A stretch of 64,000 nt of DNA from Bactericera cockerelli (GCA_024516035.1 CM044957.1:24431928-24495927), one strand, 5' to 3'; positions 12,345 to 23,190 are shown, counted from the stretch's first letter. Numbers and translations are program-made. Notes: generated by a model not told the origin, from the sequence alone.

Positions 12345-12560
12345 GGATATCTATATCTATAAAAGAAAGCTGTCTGTATGTATGCATATGCTTTATACAA
12401 ATCCACACACCGTTTGACCGTGAAACCTGAATTTTTGCACATAGGTCTGTTTGGATCAGGGAATTCTTCTAGGCTTGGTTATATATCCCTGGGTGGGTGT
12501 GTGTGTACTGTGTATTCGTGTGTGGGTTTGATGGGCTGGCGAAGCCGCGGGTGTAAAAAA
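12345..12560 (+). repeat. Dispersed repeat with TTTGATGGGCTGGCGAA core
   Basis: This starts with TATCTATATCTATAAAAG and a CTGTCTGTATGTATGC-type opening, passes through CCGTTTGACCGTGAAACCTG and a GT-rich tract, and ends TTTGATGGGCTGGCGAAGCC. The last part matches 3681-3712 on the other strand. The layout resembles the common invertebrate repeats that open with TCTGTCTGT. Confidence 0.6.
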
Positions 12561-12582
12561 ATGTTGCTCTTGCAGTCACATG

Positions 12583-12613
12583 CGTCAAAGCACTTAGACC
12601 TAGTGCTTTGACG
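12583..12613. repeat. 12-bp hairpin
   Basis: CGTCAAAGCACT, seven bases, then AGTGCTTTGACG, directly after the dispersed repeat. The position at its 3' end suggests it may be part of that element, as short terminal hairpins are in some rolling-circle elements, though no CTRR end follows. Confidence 0.55.
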
Positions 12614-13371
12614 TATTCACTAGTTGTTATCAGCCTCGAGCATTCAACAATCTTCATTACAACAATAATTTGTTAAAAAGATACGAGAACTTTCAACATT
12701 ATTTCATAATTTTCTATTTCGATTTTTTTTTCTAATAAAGCGCTTTAACTGCTGTTTTTATTTAACTGCTGTTACCTCCGACTATTTATTTTTATTCTAA
12801 CCTAAATCAAAGGTGAGTATCATTCGTAAGAAAAGTAGAGAAAATAGACCTTTTGCCCTCTCTGCTTGATATCTCGGTTAGGAAGCATTTGCGGGTAAAT
12901 GCTCTGGGGACTTTAGTCTTATTTTGACCTACTAAATTGATGGTAAAAATATCCATACATAAATTCCGGACACCATGTAGTATGGTCAGAATTGGCAAAG
13001 TAGGTTGAGAAGCACCACCATAGAGCTAAAGACCTAGGCTGTAGAAGTTGTTTGGTAGGTATCTACTAATAGGAAACTACGAGTATGCGTGTATAGGTAC
13101 AAGTCCAAGTACAAACTTATAATCTATGTATGGGTAATGTTGATACATAGAATATAATATTGTACGTTATTTATGCATAACTATATGTACTCTTCAGGTA
13201 TGATAGATATAGACAGGCAGAAGGCAAGTTCAGCAAGATCTGCCAGAAGGAGTTAGTTACACGGGACATGCTACAAAACTATCATTATTGCCTTCCAATT
13301 ATTAGACAGCTTCTCTAAATTGTTGAAAGTTGGTGTTCCTATCAAAAGACGGCCATTATTAAAGTAGGTTA
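12614..13371. other. No gene seen
   Basis: AT-rich DNA, nothing supportable. Confidence 0.5.
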
Positions 13372-13650
13372 ATTAATTTCACTTCCGATAAATTTCTAAT
13401 ATTAGAAATTGGAAGTATCGTGTTCGTTTTGGTTTTGCTCCGATTTCAATTTTTTCTATTTCTGGACGTTTCATAAGCTCCTGAGCAATTTTGTTTTTGT
13501 GTCGGTCTGTTAAGTACAATTCCTTGTAACGCGCAAATCTCAGAAACTACTGAACGGATTTTGACGAAATTTTGTACACAAAAAATAGGAGACGATGGTC
13601 CCATTTTTAAATTCATCAATTTCGCAATTGCGGTTCTTGGTGAGCGGTAA
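13372..13650 (+). repeat. Dispersed repeat family R1, copy B
   Basis: Shares CTTCCGATAAATTTCTAATA, TGTGTCGGTCTGTTAA, CGCAAATCTCAGAAACTA and GCGGTTCTTGGTGA with the other R1 copies (10648-11150 and, inverted, 35345-35860). Only the first half of the family is present. Confidence 0.7.
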
Positions 13651-13907
13651 AGACCATTTTTGCCAATCTGATGAAACTGTGTCTGCAGAGATCAGACACG
13701 CACAAAAGAGTGGGGTAGCCTGCGCTTGTATATTTATATACAAAATGTTCTCAAGTCCTCCTTAAGCCTCAGACCACCTGATTCATTCCATTCATTCAAT
13801 AAGGTCATGCTCAAGTATGACTCAAGAACGAATACGATAGCTGGTGTTGATGAGTTGGAAGCATAACCCATAAGCTCCTATTCTTACAGCCTCCAGCATT
13901 TGAGTAT

Positions 13908-13915
13908 AGAGACCA

Positions 13916-13919
<4 letters not shown>
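13908..13919. repeat. LINE target-site duplication, left
   Basis: AGAGACCATAGC immediately before the T run that opens the LINE; the same 12 bases occur at 18629-18640. Confidence 0.85.
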
Positions 13920-13955
<36 letters not shown>

Positions 13956-14156
13956 GTATAGAAATACTCGTGAGTTAATTGATATTTTTTCCTCGTAGTT
14001 AATTTCTAACAAAAATCGACCTTCGTTCTCAACCTACCTACCTTACCTATCTTTAGTACTGTAGGTAGATCATTTAATAATTTGTGCTGTGTTTCAAAAG
14101 ATAAAGACCGTGATAGTGTGCTAAAAGTAAAAGGTTTATATTCCCTTCCGCTTACC

Positions 14157-15344
14157 ATGGCGGACGGGCAGGACAGATTGAACAAGCGACGGCATTCACA
14201 GCTGTCCAATAGTGGAAGTAGCAGTGGAGTTCCGACTAAAAACCGCTACGCTGCCCTCGCGGATGAGGACAATCACCAAATGCAAATTGACGGCATCCTG
14301 ACTAATTCTCCAACAACTAACGGACCCAGTGGTAACGGTAAGAGCAAAATACCGCCCATTATAGTAGATGGCACAATTGAAAATAACAATACTGCTACGC
14401 AAATTTTAAAAAGCCAACTCTCAGACAAGTTCTACTACCGTTATTCCAAAGGGAAAACACTAGTTTACACCAATAATCCTGAAGATTTTAAAAAAGTCAA
14501 AACTTATCTGGAAAGCAAAAAACATGGCTTTCACACTTTCACCCTACGCGAGGAAAAACTTCTCAAACTAGTACTCAGAGGCCTCCCGCCCACCGTCACC
14601 ACAGATGACATACAAGAAGAATTAAAAGACCTCAAATTTGATATAACTAAAATAACTCAGATTAGTAAAAATGCCGATTACCCGCTCTACTCTATCCTAT
14701 TCTCAGCCGGTTCCAAGACTCAAGACATACTAAAAATCAAGACCCTGTGCTATTGTGTCATTAGTTGGGAAAAACCCCACAAAAAACCCAATCCAACACA
14801 ATGCTACCGGTGTCAAAAGTTTCATCACGTAGCAACAAACTGCACAAGAAATCCAAAATGTTTGAAATGTGCAGGTGAACACAATGTGAAAGATTGTGAC
14901 AAAATCGAAGAAGCAGATGATAAATGTGCAAACTGCAACGAAAAACACACAGCAAACTCCAAGGATTGTGCTATTTACAAGAAAGTCGCTGCCCACAGGA
15001 TCAATGCCTGGAGCGATAGGGATCGTCTCAAAACTAGAGTTAAATTCAACACCAACACAACTGCCTGGCCCAGTCTCACCCCAATTCTAACCAATTCTCC
15101 AGCACCACCACCACCTACCGCTGCTCACAGTACTCCACCCACCACAAGCTCACCCTGCTCATCTCAAGACTCTCATTCTGGACTTGGAAATATATTAAAT
15201 GAACTCAAGTCACTTTTCCAAGGTCTCAACTTTTCAAAGTTATTACTTACCATAAAATCTACCATATTTAAAATCAAAACCGCCCCCGATGGGTTTTCCA
15301 AACTTTCTATAATCTTAGATACTGTATGTGAATTATTTGATTAA
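14157..15344 (+). CDS. LINE ORF1: gag-like nucleic-acid-binding protein
   Basis: 395 residues. In LINEs this protein coats the element RNA in a ribonucleoprotein and can chaperone target priming. I chose the ATG at 14157 because it sits in a strong ACCATGG context; the frame is open further upstream but has no ATG. The N-terminus is Ser/Asn-rich. Residues about 100-200 resemble the RNA-binding region found before the knuckles in Jockey gag proteins. Three zinc knuckles follow: C216-x2-C-x4-H-x4-C229, C235-x2-C-x3-H-x4-C247 and C257-x2-C-x3-H-x6-C271. A Pro/Ser/Thr-rich linker leads to a short hydrophobic C-terminus. It overlaps the ORF2 frame by 26 bases. The frame is intact. Confidence 0.9.
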   Translation: MADGQDRLNKRRHSQLSNSGSSSGVPTKNRYAALADEDNHQMQIDGILTNSPTTNGPSGNGKSKIPPIIVDGTIENNNTATQILKSQLSDKFYYRYSKGKTLVYTNNPEDFKKVKTYLESKKHGFHTFTLREEKLLKLVLRGLPPTVTTDDIQEELKDLKFDITKITQISKNADYPLYSILFSAGSKTQDILKIKTLCYCVISWEKPHKKPNPTQCYRCQKFHHVATNCTRNPKCLKCAGEHNVKDCDKIEEADDKCANCNEKHTANSKDCAIYKKVAAHRINAWSDRDRLKTRVKFNTNTTAWPSLTPILTNSPAPPPPTAAHSTPPTTSSPCSSQDSHSGLGNILNELKSLFQGLNFSKLLLTIKSTIFKIKTAPDGFSKLSIILDTVCELFD

Positions 15345-18123
15345 TATTAACCATTTAAAATTACTTGCATGGAATTGTAATTCTATAAAAAATAAAATAT
15401 TAGAGTTAACACTCTACAACCAAAATGAAAATTACGACATTTTATGTCTCTCAGAAACTAAACTAGACGAAAAATTAAACTTAAATATTCCAGGTTACCT
15501 CTGCTACCGCCAAGATCGCAACAGATCTGGAGGCGGAGTTGCAATATTAATCAAATCAAACCTTAAACACACGCAAATTAGTGCTCCAAATATCCAGGGC
15601 TTAGAGGTTATAGGACTCAAACTACATGCAGAAAATAAAGTGTTCTCTGTTTTTTCAGCCTATAAACCACCTAAGAAAAAACTCCTTCGCAGCGACCTTA
15701 ACCAATTATACACTTTTGAAAATTTCATTATTGCAGGTGATCTCAACTGTAACAACCGTGCTTGGAACTGTCACTTCACTTCCTCACACGGTAAACTCTT
15801 GAATGATTTTTGTATTGAAAAATCTATTTATATTGCAGCGCCTTCTGACCCCACTTTTTTTCCAGATGATCCCAAGAAAAGGCCATCGGTGATTGACGTA
15901 GCGCTGTTTAAAGATTATTCTCATTTTCGTAGCATTTATTCCCCTTCAATACTTAGCTCAAATCATAACCCTATCGTAATTACTGTTAACCTTGAACCCA
16001 TTATAAAAGAGGAAAAAATCTGTTTTGATTTTAAAAATGCTGACTGGCTGTCTTATAGCCTATTTATTGATAGTAATCTTAATATTGAGAATCTTAGCTC
16101 GCCAAGTGATATAGATCAAGCGGTATGTAGCATTACATCAGTTATCCAGACCTCCATGCAGTTGAACATACCCACAACACAAAAATCGTACTATAATAAC
16201 TTACCAGAAAATAAATTTATCCATTTCCTCGTAAAAGCCAAAAATCGTTATCGTAAGTATTACCAGAGAACAAGAGCTAGCTACTACAAGAAACTACAAC
16301 TGCTCACCACAAAAATAATAAATAAATTACTTTTTATTTTAAGAAATGCCCTTTTTAACAGGAAACTCGTTCGTATTAAATCAACTGATAATCTCTGGCA
16401 GAAGAAGAAATCCATTGTCCCCCGCACCAAGAGTATACCTCCTCTTATTTCCCAAGTAGGTACAGATAACAACAGTAACAGTCCCAGCTATGCATACTCA
16501 CCGGAGGAAAAAACTGAAGTACTTGCTAATTACTTTGAATCTGTTCACAGACTAAACTTAGACATGGGTTCACGTTACTTCGCTCGCAAAGTAGACAGTA
16601 CAGTAATTAATTTCTTGTCTTCAAATAATTCAGACTTTACAGAGTCTAACTGCCCGGTAACCACCTCGGAGCTCTTACTTATAATCAAGAAACTACGGCC
16701 TAACAAGTCTCCTGGTATTGATAATGTGCCTGCTTTGTGTATAAAAAACCTTAGTCTTAACTGTGTCACAATTTTAAGAGATATTTTTAACCAAATTTTA
16801 AATATCGGCCATTTCCCAATACTTTGGAAAACCTCCAAAGTTATAGCCATAGTAAAACCGGCCAAGTCGCCACACAAAGCAGAGTCCTATAGACCCATTA
16901 GTTTACTATGCATCCTTAGCAAAATTTTAGAAAAGGTTATTTTAAGTCGATTTGATTTGTTCTTAGAGAGAGAAAAACTTCTTGCCGACGAACAATTTGG
17001 TTTTAGGCAAAACCGTTCCACGGTGGGCCAAATATCACGTATTGCTGATCATATTATCTCTAATTTTAACTTGAAAAAACACACTGGCATGATCCTACTC
17101 GACATCCAACGTTGTTTTGACTCAGTTTGGCACAATGGACTTATTTATAAACTAATAACAACGCACTGTCCTAATTACCTAATACTTATTTTTCATTCCT
17201 ATCTTAGCAATCGAAGACTTCGTGTCTGCATTGATTCACACAACTCAGGGAATGCTACCTTTGTCTCTACTGACCAAATTCTCAATAATTCTAACCTTAC
17301 CCTACCATTTGGTCATAGTACCCTTTCTAGCCCTAAAAAAATTGCAGCCGGAGTGCCCCAGGGGAGCCTAGTCGGGCCAAAACTTTACATTTTCTTCACC
17401 CACGACGCCCCTAAACATAAGTTTGTGCCTGACGCAGCTTTCGCTGACGATACGGCAATGTTTACTTCTTCCTGGAGAATCGACACTATCATAAATAGAC
17501 TAAAACAATGTTCTAATCGTTATTACAGGTACTTTAGCAAATGGCGCATTAAAATTAACCCTGATAAAACTGAGGCCATCATCTTTACTCGCAGGAGACC
17601 CTTACTACCCCGCTCTATACATGTATTTAACACTGATGTAGCTATAAAAAAAGAAGTTAAGTATCTAGGGGTCTACCTAGATTCTAAACTAACATACACA
17701 TCACACATACATCATATTAAAAAGAAATATTTTGCAGCCTTAAATACCCTATACCCTATATTCAATTATAAGTCTAAATTGAGCATAAAAAATAAAATTC
17801 TCCTTTATAAATCTTGTTTACGACCCGTGATCACGTACGCATGCCCCGCCTGGAATACTATCTGTAACACCAAAGTCAAAAGTCTCCAAGTTTTACAAAA
17901 TAAAGCCCTTCGGATAGCATTAAAACGAAGAAGAAATACAAAAATCTCAATTCTACATGAAGAATCTAAAGTCCCATACCTATCTGATTTCACCAAAAAA
18001 CTCAACATTAACTTTTACAATAAATTAAAAAAATCTAAAATTCCTGTGTTAAATAAACTTCTCTCTTATAGAATACCGAATAAAATTAAATATAAGAGAC
18101 TCCTACATAATACACTAATTTAA
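15328..18123 (+). CDS. LINE ORF2: APE endonuclease and reverse transcriptase
   Basis: About 930 residues. It nicks the target DNA and copies the element RNA by target-primed reverse transcription. The open frame begins after a TAG at 15316-15318. The first codons contain no ATG before the endonuclease, so 15328 (GTG) is only a reference point, and translation probably depends on reinitiation or a frameshift from ORF1. The APE-type endonuclease opens at AWNCNSIKNK, has GDLNCN at 137-142 and ends with SNHNP at 211-215, where most relatives have SDH. The reverse transcriptase spans roughly 450-780: LRPNKSPGID, YRPISLL, GFRQNRST, LLDIQRCFDSVW (catalytic D592), GVPQGSLVGP, FADD at 705-708 and YLGVYLD. 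No RNase H follows. No stops or frameshifts interrupt it. Confidence 0.92.
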   Translation: MNYLININHLKLLAWNCNSIKNKILELTLYNQNENYDILCLSETKLDEKLNLNIPGYLCYRQDRNRSGGGVAILIKSNLKHTQISAPNIQGLEVIGLKLHAENKVFSVFSAYKPPKKKLLRSDLNQLYTFENFIIAGDLNCNNRAWNCHFTSSHGKLLNDFCIEKSIYIAAPSDPTFFPDDPKKRPSVIDVALFKDYSHFRSIYSPSILSSNHNPIVITVNLEPIIKEEKICFDFKNADWLSYSLFIDSNLNIENLSSPSDIDQAVCSITSVIQTSMQLNIPTTQKSYYNNLPENKFIHFLVKAKNRYRKYYQRTRASYYKKLQLLTTKIINKLLFILRNALFNRKLVRIKSTDNLWQKKKSIVPRTKSIPPLISQVGTDNNSNSPSYAYSPEEKTEVLANYFESVHRLNLDMGSRYFARKVDSTVINFLSSNNSDFTESNCPVTTSELLLIIKKLRPNKSPGIDNVPALCIKNLSLNCVTILRDIFNQILNIGHFPILWKTSKVIAIVKPAKSPHKAESYRPISLLCILSKILEKVILSRFDLFLEREKLLADEQFGFRQNRSTVGQISRIADHIISNFNLKKHTGMILLDIQRCFDSVWHNGLIYKLITTHCPNYLILIFHSYLSNRRLRVCIDSHNSGNATFVSTDQILNNSNLTLPFGHSTLSSPKKIAAGVPQGSLVGPKLYIFFTHDAPKHKFVPDAAFADDTAMFTSSWRIDTIINRLKQCSNRYYRYFSKWRIKINPDKTEAIIFTRRRPLLPRSIHVFNTDVAIKKEVKYLGVYLDSKLTYTSHIHHIKKKYFAALNTLYPIFNYKSKLSIKNKILLYKSCLRPVITYACPAWNTICNTKVKSLQVLQNKALRIALKRRRNTKISILHEESKVPYLSDFTKKLNINFYNKLKKSKIPVLNKLLSYRIPNKIKYKRLLHNTLI

Positions 18124-18587
18124 TATTATGTTATCTAGATTCTTAAGGAGATGGACGGTGGTTCGAGTCCAAAGTCCAGTAAAGAAAAAATTAAATCAAG
18201 TTTGAGTAGCATCACACCATTCACTTTGAAACCCAGTACGGATATCATGAATATCATACTTTATTGCTCACTACTCCTTTCTAAACGTAATCTAGTAGAT
18301 ACTCATCTTACCTTGTAACTTTATGTATTGACAATAATTATCAATAGCTACCTAAGTACCAGTAGCACTACCAGTTATGGTACATTCAAAACACCCAAAC
18401 CTATTAGATACTTACCACCCAAACCTATTTAGGTTTTTGTTTAAAATTTTCCTAATATATTCAAACCTTAGATACTTAATTACCTAGTTACTACTTATTT
18501 TCTCTTTTTTCTGTCAGTCAAAGTTATTAGATTGTAAACTGGAACTGACTGTTATACCTACTATGTATGCATGTAATATTATTTTCA

Positions 18588-18593
18588 AATAAA
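18588..18593 (+). promoter_or_regulatory. LINE polyadenylation signal
   Basis: AATAAA lies about 20 bases before the A run that closes the LINE. Confidence 0.8.
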
Positions 18594-18628
18594 GACTATT
18601 AAACATTTATTAAAAAAAAAAAATCATC

Positions 18629-18640
18629 AGAGACCATAGC
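18629..18640. repeat. LINE target-site duplication, right
   Basis: AGAGACCATAGC, identical to 13908-13919. Confidence 0.85.
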
Positions 18641-19353
18641 AATGGATCAAGCTGACAGATGCGGGTAGCATTTTGCTTCATCTATTATGCTTGAATACTA
18701 GGTATGCACATTTTTTCATCATGCATTTTTTCTACAAATATAAAAATGGGCTATTTCATGGTAAAGGTTAATCTGAGTTTTTCTATGGAAAATCATATTC
18801 ACATCAGCTCTTAAAACAAACAAGTCTATAAACCATTTGTTTTGGGCTGTTTGAAGCTCAGAAGAGTTGTACCGTTGCATGGAACTTTTCAACAAAGGGG
18901 CTTCTAGTTTGATATCACTCTGGTGATTAAAACAAATATTGTAAACTAGTCAAGTGTTGATTTAGTAAACTTATTGAAGGTGCTAGAATAGTCCCCAAGC
19001 TACACCACTGCCAGCATAGCATGCTGTAGATCAGAATGTACCTACTTTTTACTCCCATCTGATGATGTTACAGGAGTGAGATAGCTGCAGACTTCGGAAA
19101 GTTCTATGAACTACAAGCAGTGGAGTAGTCGAAAGTATGAAACCCTTCAAGAAAAATGTCCTTTTCTGCATTAAAATCCAAGTGAGTAAATTTCAAACTT
19201 TCATTGCCTTTAAATAAAGACTTCGGAAAGAAACAAGTTTATTCTTATCTGTGTAAAACAGAAAATGACTACAATAATCTTTTATTTTGCAAGTCAAAGT
19301 ATTGTCTTTTCCTGATGTCAAGGTCAAAAGGGTTGGGTGGAAGAGATTGCCAC
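18641..19353. other. No gene; possible LINE body upstream of the tail
   Basis: No frame stays open. The sequence just before the tail at 19354 may belong to the same truncated LINE, but I cannot read protein in it. Confidence 0.4.
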
Positions 19354-19507
19354 AGGCAATAACCCCGCCCTTTAGGTAGGACATTTCACTCTTTTTTTTC
19401 TCTCTTGTATATTTGTTTAATCTTTTTGTTTTTCTTTATACTCGTATTTCATTGTGTTCTACTGTATATATTTTTTGTTCTACCTAATAAAGCTTAAAAA
19501 AAAAAAT
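19354..19507 (+). mobile_element. 3' tail of a truncated LINE (RTE-like) with poly(A)
   Basis: AGGCAATAACCCCGCCCTTT and AGGACAT are followed by a T-rich 3' end, AATAAA near 19487 and about ten A. The core is shared with the inverted copy at 1790-2001. An abrupt end in poly(A) after AATAAA indicates a retroposed 3' end. Confidence 0.6.
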
Positions 19508-21345
19508 GTTATTAGGTAGATAAGAAATTGATCGAACTGATAAAATTGTCAAAGAAGTATTTATATCTACTTGGCTTAAAAAAGTCATGCTATTAATTTA
19601 AATTAGTCCCGAGAAGAGGATTAAATTAGTCCCGAGAAGATTAATGAAATTCCCGAAATATGTTCGTAATGGCCATGCGTATCTTGAGAGAAGGTATGAG
19701 CACTGAATTCATGCTCTCAAAATCAATGATACTGAGCATTGTAGGGTTAAAATGTAAAAATAGGAAAACACAAAAAGTCAAATTTCGTTCTAACTTTAGT
19801 GTCATAATAGGCCGTCTGTCTTGACGAGCGCCCGCCCACAGAGTGAGCTTAAATTAACCGAATGCGTCACTTGCAAATGGAAATTAAAAAAAAAAAAAAA
19901 TGTCTAAATCTTTATAAATATACCTATCACGAATATCAAGCTACAAAGGCCTTTGCCTTTGTAGCTATCAAATTTGCCTAATCGTGACGTCATATTTACC
20001 TAGTTGGATTTTTCAGTCTACACGTTTTTATGGAACTTTTTTTCCTACCAAATTTTTCATCGTGTTCTGGGCTTCGGAACTCTTGCGGTCTCCCTCTGGT
20101 CCTTTAGAAATGTTGTCAGGAATCGTTTTGTGTAAAAGTAAAAAAGAATAGACCCGGCACTTTTTTGACGCGCGAGACTTCATAAAGACGAATGATCTAA
20201 TATAGGTGGTGTAAAAGTGGAGATAATCTCTCATATTGCTTGCTGCCAACTTATCTACAAATTTTAATAGCGAGTTTTATGGCTCCCGACCTAAGCGGTT
20301 TAACAGCGGGAACAGTGACTTGCGTTTAAATAAAATTTCAAATTTCCTATGTCTGCTGTACAATTCAATAAGGTTCTTGGACTCGAAAAAAAAAATATAT
20401 AGATATACCTGCAGTTCCCCTTCCTTCTTCCAATATAGATATCTTTACGATGAACTCTTTCGAAAGAGCTACAAGAAATAGGTGCAAGTAATATGGATTA
20501 CAACGCGTTGGTTATTACTATCAATACTTACCTACCTTAGAATACCAGAACAAATAAAATTATGATGCTATTTTTTTACCAACATTCTGAAGATCCAGTC
20601 CGCTTTCTATGAGCAAAGAATCGAGCCTACTCGGAACTTGGCAGGCCAAAAACCTTGCCTGGTTTGACATTTAGACTCAAGTAGTGGACTAAATAGTAAT
20701 TGAAGTAAAAGGTCTGGAGTACATATATGCAGTTACAATACATGTACGAGACCTGGCCAGACTGTGTAGCCACCGGAGCAATTATATTATTTATATGTGT
20801 GTCTATAAAAACCATTATTATTAAACGCGATGTTTATCTTGGTATTAATTTTTATGACTTATATATGTCGATCTCAGGCTCGGAAACAGGCAGGAAATTC
20901 ATTAAATTGCATATGAAATAACCAGAGACATGCTTAATAAATAATTGATTACCAGTTTTGAGTATTGATCATGAAATGTTGCTTATCCTATGACTATGAC
21001 ATGAGACTTTTTTAAGCGTCTTGTATAAAACATGACATTAGGACTCATCAAGTTATTTAGCAAGTAGTAGGTACAGAGGTGGATGTCTATAAATAGCAAC
21101 TTGTGTTTTTTACTTTCTTTCAAAATAGTGTTTTGGTTATTTCAAAGCTTCTTAAAACTTTGGTATTACCCAAAATTAAATTTCCCAACATCCAAACAGA
21201 GACACTAATCGCGATCATCCTCTGATATCAGTATATTTATGTACTAGGCTGCAGTATGTTGTCTGCCATAGTATTTCTGATACCTCGCTTAAAAAGTATT
21301 CTAGCCTGCCAGGTTTAAGTTCCTACCTCTTCCATGTACCCGATG

Positions 21346-21393
<48 letters not shown>

Positions 21394-22069
21394 AAGAGCT
21401 CCATGACCTGCTCTTCGTTATCCCAGCAGACTTGCAGCTTGCAGTTTTGTTGCATTGTCTGATATAAATGCACTAACTGAAATAGAATTAAGAAAGTCCA
21501 AAGAAGTGGCTAAAGAATGGGAGATGCGTGGCAAATAGTAAAGGAGCTGTTAATTATGGACACACTAGGTACTTTGAGTACTTATCCGTGAATATTTCAA
21601 ATTGCATAAACTTGGCGATAAGAAATTATCAAATTTCCACTATCGATATTTTGTATTTCTAAACCATTTGTCTTCAGTCTCATCACATTTGAAGTGTTAC
21701 TAGGAACTAACCAGAAAGCATTTGTCTCCGACCTCCAAGATGAAAGAGTAACGACATCTGCATTTTGACCCGAAGTTATTTGTATGACGTCCAGGATGGA
21801 GTTTTCCAACTGGAAATTCACTGTACTGCAAGCATGGATTGACGATGCTCCTTAGCAGCGGTCACAAACCTTTTCAGGCCTACGGACCACCAAATCATCC
21901 AAAAATACAATACTTTCCTTATTATAGGATAAGGAAAGTAAAAATTGGCGGACTACCACCACCACCAAAATATAGATGTTTTTTTTATTCATTGGTTATA
22001 CACTTGCACGGTGAAAAACCAACTGCGAAATTTAACATAGTATTGTGATTAATTAAACATACGGGGGAC
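19508..22069. other. No gene; short hairpins and a (GA)n tract
   Basis: Contents: a tandem copy of ATTAGTCCCGAGAAGA (19603-19640); a hairpin with 12-bp arms AGCTACAAAGGC (19939-19966, 4-base loop); a (GA)n microsatellite at 21346-21393; and a hairpin with 11-bp arms ACTTTCCTTAT (21912-21939). No supportable coding region. Confidence 0.55.
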
Positions 22070-22388
22070 CCTTACAAAGTTAGCATACGCGATATTTTCG
22101 ACTTTAGCATAAAGTGGTTAGCATAGTTTATGCTAACGAAATTTGTCAAAAGTCGTGACGTCATAGTTGTGACGTCATTACTTTTATGCCAACGGATGTA
22201 TAAAGTTATGCTATTGTTCAATTCAATTCAATTCATTGATAGCATAATAACATGTTTAACTTGCATAGTCTATGCTCTGAATTTCATTTGTTTAACATAA
22301 CATTATACGTATCTTAGCATAAAGTAATTCGCCTATCATAAAGATTATGCATACTTGCTGTGTCATTTTCATACCAGTATACGAAGTA

Positions 22389-22690
22389 AGCATAGTGTTA
22401 TGCTAACTGTTATGCAAAGTAGGCATACTGTTAAAAACCGCATGCTAACGTTGGCATAGTGTTATGCTAACTGTTATGCGAAGTAGGCATACTGTTAAAA
22501 ACCGCATGCTAACGTTGGCATAGTGTTATGCTAACTGTTATGCGAAGTAGGCATACTGTTAAAAACCGCATGCTAACGTTGGCATAGTGTTATGCTAACT
22601 GTTATGCGAAGTAGGCATACTGTTAAAAACCGCATGCTAACGTTGGCATAGTGTTATGCTAACTATTATGCAAAGTAGGCATAACAATAT
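22389..22690. repeat. 64-bp tandem repeat in the left array
   Basis: About 4.7 copies with a period of exactly 64 bases (the AAAAACCGCATGC block recurs at 22433, 22497, 22561 and 22625). Each unit contains GGCATAGTGTTATGCTAACT and AAGTAGGCATACTGTT. Copies are almost identical, so the array was homogenised recently. Confidence 0.9.
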
Positions 22691-22699
22691 ACGAACGTT

Positions 22700-22865
22700 G
22701 GTATGGTCACTATGCGACCCTTGGCATAGTGACTATGCTAACGTTGGCATAGTCACTATGCCAACGTTCGCATATTCAATATGCGAACGTTCTCATAGCA
22801 GTATGCAAAAGTATGCATACAGCTATACGTATGATACGTATAGCTGTATGCATACTTTTGCATAC
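22700..22865. repeat. Chain of perfect palindromes
   Basis: Three hairpins follow one another: CGTTGGCATAGT-C-ACTATGCCAACG, then CGTTCGCATATT-C-AATATGCGAACG, then a 31-bp perfect inverted repeat at 22801-22831/22835-22865 with only TGA between the arms. Together with the 64-bp array this makes one of the densest palindrome clusters in the window. It probably forms the subterminal binding region of the two-gene element. Confidence 0.85.
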
Positions 22866-23074
22866 AGCTATACATATACCTATGTATTTGAATGTACAGA
22901 AATTTGCAGGATAGCCTCCGACTAAGTGCATAAATATTTTGCACTCGGACGGAAGTCATCTACATGCATATTCCTAGTCATACAAAGTCATAGGATATAT
23001 GTATTGCCCTATGTGTGGAAAATGAAGAAGAATTCAATTATTCAAGTAAATATAATGTACAACACATTACACTC

Positions 23075-23190
23075 TTTATTTACAGAAATTACACTTTAAG
23101 TTTACAGAAATTACACATTAACAATTTTTAAATTTACAGAAATTACACATCAACAACTTTTTATTTGCAGATATTACACTATATATACAG
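23075..23190. repeat. Short repeats of TTTACAGAAATTACAC; left 26-bp inverted repeat
   Basis: Four copies of TTTACAGAAATTACAC (the last one diverged) occur here. One of them, at 23096-23121, belongs to a 26-base block whose perfect reverse complement stands at 29716-29741, upstream of the SAM gene. The region also carries TTTATT, i.e. AATAAA on the minus strand, at 23075-23080. Confidence 0.8.

Larger units (their letters stand above)
13920..18628 (+). mobile_element. Full-length Jockey-type non-LTR retrotransposon
   Basis: The element has a 5' UTR, ORF1 (gag-like, CCHC knuckles), ORF2 (endonuclease plus reverse transcriptase), a 3' UTR with AATAAA at 18588-18593 and a poly(A) run ending near 18623. 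A perfect 12-bp duplication flanks it. It opens with 34 T residues (13920-13953), unusual for a LINE 5' end. A short extra TCATC lies between the A run and the right duplication. Two ORFs, three CCHC knuckles and no RNase H domain after the reverse transcriptase fit the Jockey superfamily. Exact duplications and unbroken frames indicate a recent insertion. The clade is assigned by motif only. Confidence 0.92.

Noticed and set aside
14730..14996. Antisense frames inside LINE ORF1
   Set aside because: Shadows of the coding strand; the sense frame has zinc knuckles.
22656..22959. Frames of 67-89 residues on both strands with Tyr-Thr-Tyr repeats
   Set aside because: They mirror each other because the DNA is palindromic; not genes.
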